From positions 1 through 6,559 of the forward strand of contig QHTP01000292.1 of assembly GCA_003220855.1 (NCBI GenBank): 6,559 nucleotides of DNA, given 5' to 3'. The stretch comes from Gemmatimonadota bacterium. GTDB taxonomy: Bacteria; Gemmatimonadota; Gemmatimonadetes; Gemmatimonadales; GWC2-71-9. The notes under the pieces are model-generated. The model worked only from the letters and a program-made list of their open reading frames with translations, ran no database searches and was not told the origin of the DNA. Of this stretch, positions 1 to 6,057 are shown one piece after another; the stretch's first letter is position 1, and each line of letters opens with the position of its first letter. Made by a program: the position numbers and the translations under genes.

Positions 1-213
1 CGCGTGCTCGAAGTCGGACGGCACGGTGACCGGCTGGTCGGCGAGCCAGGCGCGCACGAGCGGCGCGAGCGCCAGCCCAGTGGCGGCCAGGAACCCGCCC
101 AACGCGGCCACCAGCGCCCACACGTTGGCCGCCAGCACGGCACGTATGACGGCGACCAGGCCGAGCGCCGCCAGTCCGCGCCCGACCCAGACCCCCGCAG
201 GGGGCAGCTTCAT
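1..213 (-). CDS. Membrane protein, C-terminus beyond window edge
   Basis: The reading frame opens with ATG at 213-211 and stays open to the left edge, giving 71 residues of an incomplete protein. It begins MKLPPAGVWVGRGL and is rich in Ala, Leu, Val and Gly. Two hydrophobic stretches, about residues 13-30 and 31-53, look like closely spaced membrane helices separated by an Arg, and a more polar segment (WLADQPVTVPSDFEHA) follows. The start overlaps the larB stop in an ATGA tetranucleotide, which suggests translational coupling and explains why no separate ribosome binding site is visible. I do not recognise the family. It is not LarC or LarE, the usual larB partners, as far as the visible N-terminus goes. 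The frame and coupling are seen directly; membrane location is inferred from hydrophobicity. Confidence 0.6.
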   Translation of the reverse strand, partial: MKLPPAGVWVGRGLAALGLVAVIRAVLAANVWALVAALGGFLAATGLALAPLVRAWLADQPVTVPSDFEHA

Positions 214-896
214 GTGTGATTGATGCGACTGGCGGCGGCGGCGGCGCCGAACCCGTTGTCGATGTTCACCACGGTGACGCCCGACGCGCACGAGTTGAGC
301 ATCCCGAGCAGTGCGGCGACGCCCCCGAACGAAGCCCCGTACCCCACGCTCGTGGGAACGGCGATCACGGGGACCGGCACCAGTCCTCCCACCACGCTCG
401 GGAGTGCCCCTTCCATCCCAGCGACCACGATGATCACGGCGGCGCTGCGCAGCAGCTCGGTCTGCGTCAAGATGCGGTGGATCCCGGCCACGCCGACGTC
501 GGTCAACCGCGCGACGCGATTGCGCAGCGCCCGCGCCGTGACGGCCGCTTCCTCGGCCACCGGCAAATCGCTGGTGCCGGCCGTGACGATCAGGATCGTG
601 CCCCGCCCCGTCGGCTCGGGCTCGGGCTCGGGCGGCAGATACACCGTTCGACCCAGCTCGCCGACCTCGGCCCGTGGGAAGCGGGAGGCCAGGACGGCGC
701 GATGCGGCGACTCCGCGCGGGTCGCGAGGAAGCCGCCGGACGCGGCGACCAGCCGCTCGGCGATCCCCACGACCTGCTCCGCCGTCTTCCCCTGGCACAG
801 GATCACCTCCTCGTGCCCCTGCGTCAGGGGTCGGAGGTGATCGATGCTGGCGAAGGGGAGACGCTCGATGAGGCGGGACAGGTCGTCGAGCTTCAC
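210..896 (-). CDS. larB: LarB, pyridinium-3,5-biscarboxylic acid mononucleotide synthase
   Basis: LarB carries out the first step of nickel-pincer nucleotide cofactor synthesis: it carboxylates the pyridinium ring of nicotinic acid adenine dinucleotide and releases AMP. The cofactor serves lactate racemase and related enzymes. The 228-residue product has a short N-terminal domain (QGKTAEQVVGIAERL near residue 40), a Pro-Glu linker (about 88-97) and a PurE-like C-terminal domain from about residue 99. Hallmarks are TAGTSDLPVAEEA (105-117), DVGVAGIHR (133-141), AGMEGALPSVVGG (159-171), PTSVGYGASFGG (181-192), NSCASG (201-206) and NIDNGFGAA (211-219). Glu162 and Cys203 are 41 residues apart, the spacing I recall for the catalytic Glu and Cys of Lactiplantibacillus LarB. 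The start is GTG, overlapping the dusB stop by 4 nt. The N-terminus is about 20 residues shorter than many LarB proteins. No larC or larE lies in the window. Confidence 0.93.
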   Translation of the reverse strand: MKLDDLSRLIERLPFASIDHLRPLTQGHEEVILCQGKTAEQVVGIAERLVAASGGFLATRAESPHRAVLASRFPRAEVGELGRTVYLPPEPEPEPTGRGTILIVTAGTSDLPVAEEAAVTARALRNRVARLTDVGVAGIHRILTQTELLRSAAVIIVVAGMEGALPSVVGGLVPVPVIAVPTSVGYGASFGGVAALLGMLNSCASGVTVVNIDNGFGAAAAASRINHT

Positions 897-1882
897 GCCG
901 CCTGCCCCACCGCGCTCCCGGCGAGATAGGCCGCGAAAATCGCTTCCGCCTCCCGCATCGACTCGATCTGAAACAGCCGCTCGCGCAGGCTCCCGGCGCC
1001 GGGGACGCCCTTCGTGTACCAGCCGAAGTGCTTGCGGAACTCGAGCGCGGTCTTGCGCGTGTCACCCTGGAGCGCGAGGGCCAGGCGCGCGTGCTCGAGC
1101 GCCACCGCGAACCGCTCCGCCGCCGTGGGGGCGGGACGCGGCGGTCGCCCGGCCACGAGGTCACGCGCCTGAGCGAACAACCACGGGTTGCCGAACGCGC
1201 CCCGGGCGATCATGACGCCGGCGCAGTTCGTGTGACGGCGCATGGCGACCACGTCGGCCGCCGTCGCGATGTCGCCGTTGCCGATCACCGGAATGTCGAG
1301 CGCTGCGACCACGCGGGCGATCTCGTCCCAGTTCGCGGCACCTGAGAACATCTGGGTGCGGGTGCGCGCGTGCAGGGTGAGGGCCTGGGCGCCGGCCTCG
1401 CGGCAGCGCAGCGCGATGGCGACCGGGTCGCGCTGGGCGTCGTCCCACCCGCTTCGGATCTTCACGCTCACCGGGAGGTGCGTTGCACTTCGCACCGCCC
1501 CGATGATCTGCTGCACCAGCCCGAGATCCTTGAGGCACCCCGACCCACCGTTGTTCCGGACGACCTTCTTGACCGGGCAGCCGAAGTTGATGTCGATGAA
1601 GTCGGGGTTAACGACCGTGGTCACCATCTCCGCCGCGCGCGCCATGGTCGTGGCGTCCGCGCCATACAGCTGGATGCCGATGGGTCGCTCCGCCTGCTCG
1701 AACCGCATGTCCTCGAACAGGTGCTCCAGGCCGCGCGCCACGCCCACGGCGGAGATGAACTCGGACACGACGACGTCGGCGCCGAAGCGGCGACACAGCA
1801 GCCGGAACGGCGATTCCGACACGCCCGACATGGGGGCGAGGAAGAGCGGGAACCCGTGCCCCGTGCGATACGGGAAGTCCAT
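893..1882 (-). CDS. dusB: tRNA-dihydrouridine synthase, DusB-like
   Basis: This is an FMN-dependent cytoplasmic enzyme that reduces specific uridines in the tRNA D-loop to dihydrouridine, using NADPH. From ATG at 1882 the protein has 329 residues, a normal length for the family. Visible motifs are the N-terminal flavin-binding LAPMSG (15-20), IGIQLYG (68-74), the active-site loop DINFGCPVKKV with catalytic Cys102, VKIRSGW (140-146), the His171 region LTLHARTRTQMFSG, and the FMN phosphate-binding GNGDI (201-205) and ARGAFGNPW (226-234). A TTG at 1918 would add 12 residues, but MDFPYRTGHGFPLFLAPMSG looks like the natural N-terminus, so ATG 1882 is preferred. No clear Shine-Dalgarno precedes either start. 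A strong hairpin (1890-1932) lies directly upstream of the start codon. The gene leads the run dusB-larB-membrane protein; the pairing with larB shows no obvious functional link. DusB rather than DusA or DusC is a judgement from motif wording. Confidence 0.92.
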   Translation of the reverse strand: MDFPYRTGHGFPLFLAPMSGVSESPFRLLCRRFGADVVVSEFISAVGVARGLEHLFEDMRFEQAERPIGIQLYGADATTMARAAEMVTTVVNPDFIDINFGCPVKKVVRNNGGSGCLKDLGLVQQIIGAVRSATHLPVSVKIRSGWDDAQRDPVAIALRCREAGAQALTLHARTRTQMFSGAANWDEIARVVAALDIPVIGNGDIATAADVVAMRRHTNCAGVMIARGAFGNPWLFAQARDLVAGRPPRPAPTAAERFAVALEHARLALALQGDTRKTALEFRKHFGWYTKGVPGAGSLRERLFQIESMREAEAIFAAYLAGSAVGQAA

Positions 1883-1889
1883 GGCACAC

Positions 1890-1932
1890 AACGTAATGAC
1901 GCGTTGCGCGAGGAGCAACCAGTCATTACGTT
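1890..1932. promoter_or_regulatory. Long two-part hairpin between dusB and ptsN
   Basis: A perfect 11-bp inverted repeat, AACGTAATGAC at 1890-1900 and GTCATTACGTT at 1922-1932, encloses a second 5-bp repeat, GTTGC at 1903-1907 and GCAAC at 1915-1919. The result is 16 paired bases interrupted by a 2x2 internal loop, with a 7-nt apical loop. It fills most of the 78-nt gap between two divergent starts, so it is not a terminator for either gene. It could be a dyad operator for a DNA-binding regulator, or an RNA hairpin in the 5' leader of dusB, where it ends 7 nt before the ATG. The structure is seen directly; its function is unknown. Confidence 0.6.
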
Positions 1933-1960
1933 TCGCCGCCGTTCACGCACTGGAGAGCAC

Positions 1961-2413
1961 GTGCGCTTGCGCGAGTTTTTTTCGGAAGACGCGATCAACC
2001 TGCAGTTGCAAAGCAGCACCAAAGACGATGTCCTGAAGGAGCTGGTCGGCCTCCTCAGCCTCGACGACAAGGCCGAGCAGACGCTCGTGAAGATGTTGAA
2101 GCGGCGCGAGACGCTCGGCTCGACGGGGATCGGCCACAACATCGCGATTCCCCACTGCCGCGCACTGGCGGTGAACCGGCTGCGTGTGGCGTTCGGTCGC
2201 AAGCTCGACGGCGTCGATTTCAACGCGATCGACGGCAAGCCCGTGAACTACTTCTTCCTGATCGTCGCCCCCCCGCTCGAGGTCTCCAACCAGTACCTGC
2301 CGGTGCTCGGCAAGATCGCCCAGTTTGCGAAGGAGGCCGATGTGCCCGAGAAGCTCGCCAAGATCGGCACAGCGTCGGAGTTTCTGAAGCTGCTCGAAGA
2401 CAAGAACATTTAG
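1961..2413 (+). CDS. ptsN: PtsN, EIIA-Ntr-type PTS regulatory protein
   Basis: PtsN is the EIIA component of the nitrogen-related phosphotransferase system. It takes phosphate from NPr on a histidine and regulates potassium transport, nitrogen and stress responses by protein contact rather than by transporting sugar. The 150-residue product is the usual length and covers one EIIA type-2 domain: LREFFSEDAINLQLQSSTKD at the start, the core RRETLGSTGIGHNIAIPH (48-65) with the phosphoacceptor His65, and FFLIVAPPLEVSNQYLPVLGKIAQ (98-121). The chosen start is GTG at 1961, preceded by GGAGAG at 1952-1957. The frame is open far upstream, but those residues are antisense to dusB and resemble no protein. 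The gene is divergent from dusB and monocistronic. No rpoN, hpf, hprK or ptsO is visible, so its phosphorelay partners must lie elsewhere. Confidence 0.92.
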   Translation: MRLREFFSEDAINLQLQSSTKDDVLKELVGLLSLDDKAEQTLVKMLKRRETLGSTGIGHNIAIPHCRALAVNRLRVAFGRKLDGVDFNAIDGKPVNYFFLIVAPPLEVSNQYLPVLGKIAQFAKEADVPEKLAKIGTASEFLKLLEDKNI

Positions 2414-2424
2414 TACCCAAAAGG

Positions 2425-2480
2425 CGTTACGCGTTGCACGTTAGACGTTGCACGTTCCACGTTGCACGTTGCACGTCAGT
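2425..2480. repeat. Heptamer tandem repeat array (CGTTNNA type)
   Basis: Eight consecutive 7-nt units start at 2425, 2432, 2439, 2446, 2453, 2460, 2467 and 2474: CGTTACG, CGTTGCA, CGTTAGA, CGTTGCA, CGTTCCA, CGTTGCA, CGTTGCA and CGTCAGT. The first four bases are almost invariant and positions 5-6 vary. The array lies between ptsN and the convergent four-helix-bundle gene and runs into the last codons and stop of that gene. The repeats are seen directly. They may be slippage products or a dispersed repeat family; neither can be settled from one window. Confidence 0.85.
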
Positions 2481-2754
2481 CGTCCCGCAGTCTCCTGAGC
2501 AGGCCGGCGACCATCTTGGCGCAGTTGGAACGGCTCGCGCGCAAGGCTTGTAACTCGCTCTCCGACAGGTAGTCGAGCGCTCTCACCAGCTCCAAAATCG
2601 ACTCAAGCTCGTCTAGAGAACCTCGTGCAATGTCGACATGACGGCGGAAGTTGGCGCGACTGGTGCGCGCCGCACCTTCCGCCAGGTTTAGCGCTACGCT
2701 GTACGCTGCCCGCCGCCACTGCGCGGCAAGAGAAAAGCGCTCATCAGGTGGCAA
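2476..2754 (-). CDS. Four-helix-bundle protein (23S rRNA IVP/S23 family), N-terminally short
   Basis: The 92-residue product matches the middle and end of the four-helix-bundle family first described from intervening sequences in 23S rRNA genes; related proteins include Avd of diversity-generating retroelements. Signature segments are PPDERFSLAAQWRRAAYSV (2-20), NLAEGAARTSRANFRRHVDIA (23-43) and ARGSLDELESILELVRALDYL (43-63), followed by a last amphipathic helix rich in Arg. Family members are usually about 115-125 residues and begin with a helix containing a Trp before the ERF segment. That helix is missing here: the only start in frame is TTG at 2754, and the upstream in-frame codons do not resemble the family. 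The gene may therefore be 5'-truncated and non-functional. It is solitary, lies downstream of guaA on the same strand and faces ptsN. Its function is unknown; binding of nucleic acid or a partner protein is only inferred from relatives. Confidence 0.75.
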   Translation of the reverse strand: MPPDERFSLAAQWRRAAYSVALNLAEGAARTSRANFRRHVDIARGSLDELESILELVRALDYLSESELQALRASRSNCAKMVAGLLRRLRDD

Positions 2755-2799
2755 GCGACGGATCGCGGGACGAGAGCATGGTGTACGGCCTACTCCGCA

Positions 2800-2828
2800 A
2801 AATGACCGATCGATCGCGTTAGTCGGTC
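2800..2828 (-). terminator. Possible terminator after guaA
   Basis: Read on the minus strand, GACCGA (2828-2823) and TCGGTC (2809-2804) form a 6-bp stem about 40 nt past the guaA stop, followed by ATTTTG. The stem is short, the loop is 13 nt and the T run is only four. The loop also contains most of the self-complementary CGATCGATCG (2807-2816), so alternative folds exist. It is a weak candidate for ending the lysA-guaA transcript. Confidence 0.35.
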
Positions 2829-2865
2829 TTCGTGGAACGTGGCGTCGTGGCGTCGCGTAGCGCTT

Positions 2866-4344
2866 CTATTCCCATTCTATGGTCGCCGGCGGCTTCGAGC
2901 TTACATCATAGACCACCCGATTCACTCCCTTCACCTCATTGATAATCCGGCTGCTGATTCTCCCCAGCACGTCGGGCGCAAACGGAAACCAGTCCGCCGT
3001 CATCCCGTCCCGGCTCGTCACCGCCCGCAGGGCCACGACGTGATCGTAGGTGCGGAAGTCCCCCATCACGCCGACCGACTTGATGGGTAACAGCACCGCG
3101 AACGCTTGCCAGATCTGGTCGTACAGGCCGGCGGTGCGGATCTCCTCGATGTAGATCGCGTCCACCCGGCGCAGCAGCTCGAGCCGCTCCGGCGTGACCG
3201 GCCCGAGTACCCGGATCGCGAGTCCGGGGCCGGGAAACGGGTGGCGCCCCACGATCTCGTCAGGCAGGCCCAGCTCGCGGCCGACCTGACGCACCTCGTC
3301 CTTGAACAACTCGCGCAACGGCTCGATCAGCTTCCACGGGAGATTGGGCCGCAGCCCGCCGACGTTGTGATGCGTCTTGATGGTCACCGACGGCCCCCCC
3401 TGCGGCGACGCGGACTCGATCACGTCGGGATAGAGGGTGCCCTGGACCAGGAATCCGACGTCGCCGGAGACGTGCTGCGCGGCGTCCTGGAAGGCGTCGA
3501 TGAAGGTGTGGCCGATCCGCCGCCGCTTTTCCTCGGGGTCGTCGACGCCATCCAGGGCCTCGAGGAACCGCGCGCCCGCGTCCACCGCCTGGAGATCCAT
3601 GCCCAGGTGCGCCCGGAACGTGTGCTCCACCTGCTCGCGCTCGCCCTGCCGCAACAGCCCGTGATCCACGAAGATGCAGGCCAGCCGGTCGCCGATGGCG
3701 CTGTGCACCAGGCTCGCCGCCACGGCCGAGTCGACGCCTCCGGACAGCCCGCAGATCGCGCGGCGCTCGGGCCCGACGAGCGTCGCGATCCGCTGTACTT
3801 CCTGGTCGATGAAGTGCCCCGGCGTCCAATCCGGTGCACAACCGCAGATGTGGAACAGGAAGTTGTGGAGGATCTCGCGCCCGCGCGGCGTGTGCGCGAC
3901 CTCGGGATGAAACAGGATGCCGAAGATCGGCTTGGCGTCGTGCTGGAACCCGGCCACCGGGGCGTTGGCGCTCGAGGCCGTCACGCGGAACTCGGGCGGC
4001 GGCTGCTCGATCCGGTCGCCGTGGCTCGCCCACACCGTGATGCACGCCTCCGGAGGGAAGCCCGCGAACAGGCCCGTGGCGTCGCGCACCGTCACCTCGG
4101 CGCGACCGTACTCCCGCTGGCGCGAGGGCTTCACCTCGCCGCCCGCCAGGTGGGCCACGAGCTGCATTCCGTAGCAAATGCCCAGGACCGGCACGCCCAG
4201 GTCGAGCAGCTTCACGTCCGCCGTCGGGGCGCCGGGATCGAATACCGAGTTGGGCCCGCCCGAGAAGATGATTCCTTTGGGATCGAATTGCCGGATGAAC
4301 GCGAGGTCTGTGCCGCGGCTCGCCGGGTGGATCTCGCAGTACAC
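2866..4344 (-). CDS. guaA: GMP synthase (glutamine-hydrolysing), lacking its N-terminal segment
   Basis: GuaA converts XMP to GMP using ATP and ammonia from glutamine, the last step of guanine nucleotide synthesis. From the only available start, GTG at 4344, there are 492 residues. The class I glutamine amidotransferase domain shows SGGPNSV (28-34), nucleophile Cys57 in GICYGMQ, and His146/Glu148 in FHPEV. The ATP pyrophosphatase domain carries the P-loop SGGVDS (201-206). The C-terminal dimerisation domain has FPGPGLAIRVLG, KSVGVMGDFRTYD and the family's typical ending SSKPPATIEWE. Compared with E. coli GuaA, about 30 N-terminal residues are absent, including the ILDFGSQYTQL strand and loop of the amidotransferase fold. 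Homology continues upstream of the GTG for about four codons (REAH, 4356-4345) and then stops abruptly at the end of lysA. GAGG lies 5 nt before the GTG but is also part of these codons. Whether the protein works is uncertain. Confidence 0.93.
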   Translation of the reverse strand: MYCEIHPASRGTDLAFIRQFDPKGIIFSGGPNSVFDPGAPTADVKLLDLGVPVLGICYGMQLVAHLAGGEVKPSRQREYGRAEVTVRDATGLFAGFPPEACITVWASHGDRIEQPPPEFRVTASSANAPVAGFQHDAKPIFGILFHPEVAHTPRGREILHNFLFHICGCAPDWTPGHFIDQEVQRIATLVGPERRAICGLSGGVDSAVAASLVHSAIGDRLACIFVDHGLLRQGEREQVEHTFRAHLGMDLQAVDAGARFLEALDGVDDPEEKRRRIGHTFIDAFQDAAQHVSGDVGFLVQGTLYPDVIESASPQGGPSVTIKTHHNVGGLRPNLPWKLIEPLRELFKDEVRQVGRELGLPDEIVGRHPFPGPGLAIRVLGPVTPERLELLRRVDAIYIEEIRTAGLYDQIWQAFAVLLPIKSVGVMGDFRTYDHVVALRAVTSRDGMTADWFPFAPDVLGRISSRIINEVKGVNRVVYDVSSKPPATIEWE

Positions 4345-4366
4345 GTGCGCCTCGCGTGGTCGGCTC
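4340..4366 (-). other. Out-of-frame lysA-guaA junction, apparent small deletion
   Basis: On the minus strand the lysA frame reads ...GEVLEPTT, close to the expected end of that protein, and then has no stop. One nucleotide out of phase, the same DNA reads REAHVYCEIHP, which fits the GuaA pattern ARRVREAxVYCEIHP. The missing pieces are the lysA stop codon, any spacer, the guaA start and about 25 codons. The switch falls within ACCACGCGAGGCGCAC (4360-4345). The frames and homology limits are visible; deletion is the inference. Confidence 0.7.
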
Positions 4367-5593
4367 GAGCACCTCGCCGCGCAGCAGGTCGTCGAGCGTC
4401 TCGCGCTGGCGCGCCACGTAGTAGCGGTCGCCCTCCACCAGCACCTCCGGCGGCCGGGGTCGCTGGTTGTAGGTCGAGCTCATCACGAAGCCGTACGCCC
4501 CGGTGCCGAGCACTGCCAGGATCTCTCCCGCCGCCACGGCGGGCAGCTTGCGATCGAGCGCCAGGAAGTCTCCCGACTCGCAAATCGGGCCCACGACGTT
4601 GACCAGCTCCTCGGGCCGGCTCCCGTCCTCGAGCGGGACCAGGTCGTGATGCGCATTGTAATGGCTGGGTCGCACGAAATCCGTCATGCCGGCGTCCACC
4701 ACGACGAACTCCTTGCCGCCCGCGTGCTTGCGGTACAGCACGCGGGTGAGCAGCACGCCGGCGTTCGCCACGAGATAGCGGCCCGGCTCGCACACCAGCG
4801 TGAGCCCCGCCTGCCTGATCGGCGGCGCGACCGCCTCGGCGAACGCCTTGGGGCTCGGCGCCTTCTCGTTGTGGTAGCGGACGCCCAGTCCGCCTCCCAC
4901 GTCGAGCGCATCGATCGTGCCGATGCCCGACGCCCGAATCGCCGTCACCAGCTCGAGCAGCTTCACGGTGCCGCGATGGTACGGCTCCACGTCGGTGATC
5001 TGGGACCCCAGGTGCATTGCCAGGCCGCGCAGCGTAAACAGCGGCTCCGCCGCGATGCGCTGCGCCACGCTCACGACTTCGTCGTACGGGACCCCGAATT
5101 TGGCCGTCTTCTCGCCGGTCTTGGTGTAGGGGTGCGTTTCGGTCGCCACGTCCGGGTTCACGCGGATCCCCAGGGAGGCACGTCGCTTGCCGCGTCGCGC
5201 CACGGCGATGGCGGCGTCGAGCTCCGCCGACGATTCGACGTTCAGGTACCCGACGCCTGCGCGGATCGCCTCGTCGAGCTCGGGCGCCGTCTTGCCGACG
5301 CCCGAGAACACGATCGCGCCGGCCTCGAACCCGGCGGCGAGCGCGCGCCGCAGCTCTCCGACGGACACGATGTCCGCGCCGGCGCCGAGCGCGCGCAGCA
5401 CCTTCAGGACGCCGAGATTGCCGTTCGCCTTGACCGAGTAGCAGATGCGGTGGGGCACCTCCGTGAGGGCGTCGTGCAGCGCGTGGTACTGGGCTCGGAT
5501 CAGGTTGGCGCTGTAGACGTACGTGGGGGTGCCGACCCGCTCCGCGATGGCGCGGAGCAGTGCGGGATCGAAGCCTAGTACGCCTGTGCCCAT
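4358..5593 (-). CDS. lysA: Diaminopimelate decarboxylase, lost its own stop codon
   Basis: LysA is a PLP-dependent fold-type III enzyme that decarboxylates meso-diaminopimelate to L-lysine, the final step of lysine synthesis. The homologous part runs from ATG at 5593 for 412 residues, the usual length. It shows GTPTYVYS (21-28), the PLP lysine Lys55 in CYSVKANGN, HLGSQI (194-199), glycine loop GGGLG (233-237), EPGRY (269-273), the active-site Cys338 in CESGDFLA, AYGFVMSSTYNQRPRPPEVLV (367-387) and RQRETLDDLL near the end. No stop follows: the frame stays open to 3260 (777 codons in all), but those extra 365 codons are guaA read in the wrong frame and resemble no protein. The true stop seems lost at the junction with guaA. 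If the sequence is real, the enzyme would carry a long random tail. No strong Shine-Dalgarno precedes the ATG. Confidence 0.92.
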
Positions 5594-5665
5594 TTTCGGA
5601 AGGGATGTGGTGGCAATCGGTTAGCGTGTCCTCGCCGGAACAGAGTCGTTTTCAGAGCGCGTTTC

Positions 5666-5683
5666 GGCCGCCGGAGGGCGGCC
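5666..5683. terminator. GC-rich hairpin, possible weak terminator
   Basis: GGCCGCC at 5666-5672 and GGCGGCC at 5677-5683 form a perfect 7-bp stem with a GGAG tetraloop. It lies 30 nt past the stop of the recombinase remnant on the minus strand and 70-odd nt upstream of lysA. Neither side has a T run, so rho-independent termination is doubtful. Confidence 0.3.
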
Positions 5684-5712
5684 AGCTTGTCGCGCAAGAT
5701 AGCGGCGTGCCG

Positions 5713-5926
5713 CTAGACGCGGTACTCAACAACGTCCGACCACACGCGCGTCACGCCGAGATGCCCGTACATCTTGCGGACGAGCGCGTCCCCGCCATGA
5801 CCGAGTTGCGGCCGACAGTGAACGGGCTGACGGGCACGCGAGGAGACGTTCTCTGTGAGGGGCCCGCGCGACATCCGGAATCAGGCTGTGATGCGCGCAG
5901 TTTTCGGCCACCAGCGCCTTCCAGGC
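5713..5926 (-). pseudogene. Tyrosine recombinase (integrase) 3' remnant, frameshifted
   Basis: Near the stop at 5713-5715, the minus strand encodes QLGHGGDALVRKMYGHLG followed by VTRVWSDVVEYRV. This is the typical end of a phage-type integrase: the LGH motif, then the catalytic Tyr ten residues later in MYGHL. Upstream, in a different frame (from 5926), WKALVAENC...IPDV and PHRERLLAC could be the preceding part, with HRER at the place of the conserved HxxR. The distance from that His to the LGH His is 58 nt, against roughly 78 nt in intact enzymes, so about 20 nt appears deleted, which also accounts for the frame change. No start or N-terminal domain is left. The C-terminal piece is a good match; the upstream half is an inference. 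Confidence 0.6.
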
Positions 5927-6057
5927 AGGTGACGTTGACTCGGCTGCCGAGGGTAGATACCTAAGGAGGGGCTTCGATACTCCTTGGAGATGTGCCACCA
6001 ACAGCGTCCGATGATGAGACTTTGGCCGCGACGATGAGTTGCGCGGAGGAGGTCGCC

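Larger units (their letters stand above)
2451..2841. repeat. 11-bp inverted repeat flanking the four-helix-bundle gene
   Basis: CACGTTCCACG at 2451-2461 recurs in inverted orientation as CGTGGAACGTG at 2831-2841. The two arms stand about 370 nt apart and enclose the whole four-helix-bundle gene. Each arm sits in repetitive sequence: the left one in the heptamer array, the right one beside a tandem octamer (GTGGCGTC at 2839-2846 and 2847-2854). This could mark the ends of a small inserted unit, or it could arise because both flanks are built of similar short repeats. No flanking target duplication was recognised. Confidence 0.45.
5594..6057. other. Intergenic region without an intact gene
   Basis: These 464 nt between lysA and the lipoprotein gene hold no convincing complete coding frame. 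They contain, in order, the upstream region of lysA, a GC-rich hairpin (5666-5683), the decayed end of a tyrosine recombinase gene on the minus strand (5713-5926), and a short inverted repeat AAGGAG/CTCCTT (5963-5968, 5980-5985). The frames starting at 5560 on the plus strand and 6085 on the minus strand give Arg/Pro/Ser-rich products with no family resemblance, apart from the recombinase segment. Confidence 0.6.

Noticed and set aside
216..929. Plus-strand frames across larB
   Set aside because: Antisense shadows of larB with no recognisable motifs.
1883..1918. Extended dusB start at TTG 1918
   Set aside because: The extra 12 residues are not typical of the family, would place the hairpin inside coding sequence, and have no ribosome binding site.
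3106..5578. Long plus-strand open frames (3106-4602, 4178-5578)
   Set aside because: They lie antisense to well-recognised guaA and lysA and have compositions typical of shadow frames in GC-rich DNA (His, Arg, Gly, Asp rich) without any family motif.
3260..5593. A 777-residue LysA-GuaA bifunctional fusion protein
   Set aside because: GuaA homology is in a different frame from LysA. The residues after about 412 in the LysA frame are low-complexity Arg/Pro/Gly-rich translation of guaA in the wrong phase.
5612..5630. CGGTTAGCGTG as a possible attC right end
   Set aside because: It does not match GTTRRRY and has no partner site to its left.
5992..6057. Upstream GTG start for the lipoprotein
   Set aside because: It would add 22 polar residues before the signal peptide. 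The ATG at 6058 has a consensus Shine-Dalgarno and gives a correct lipobox position.
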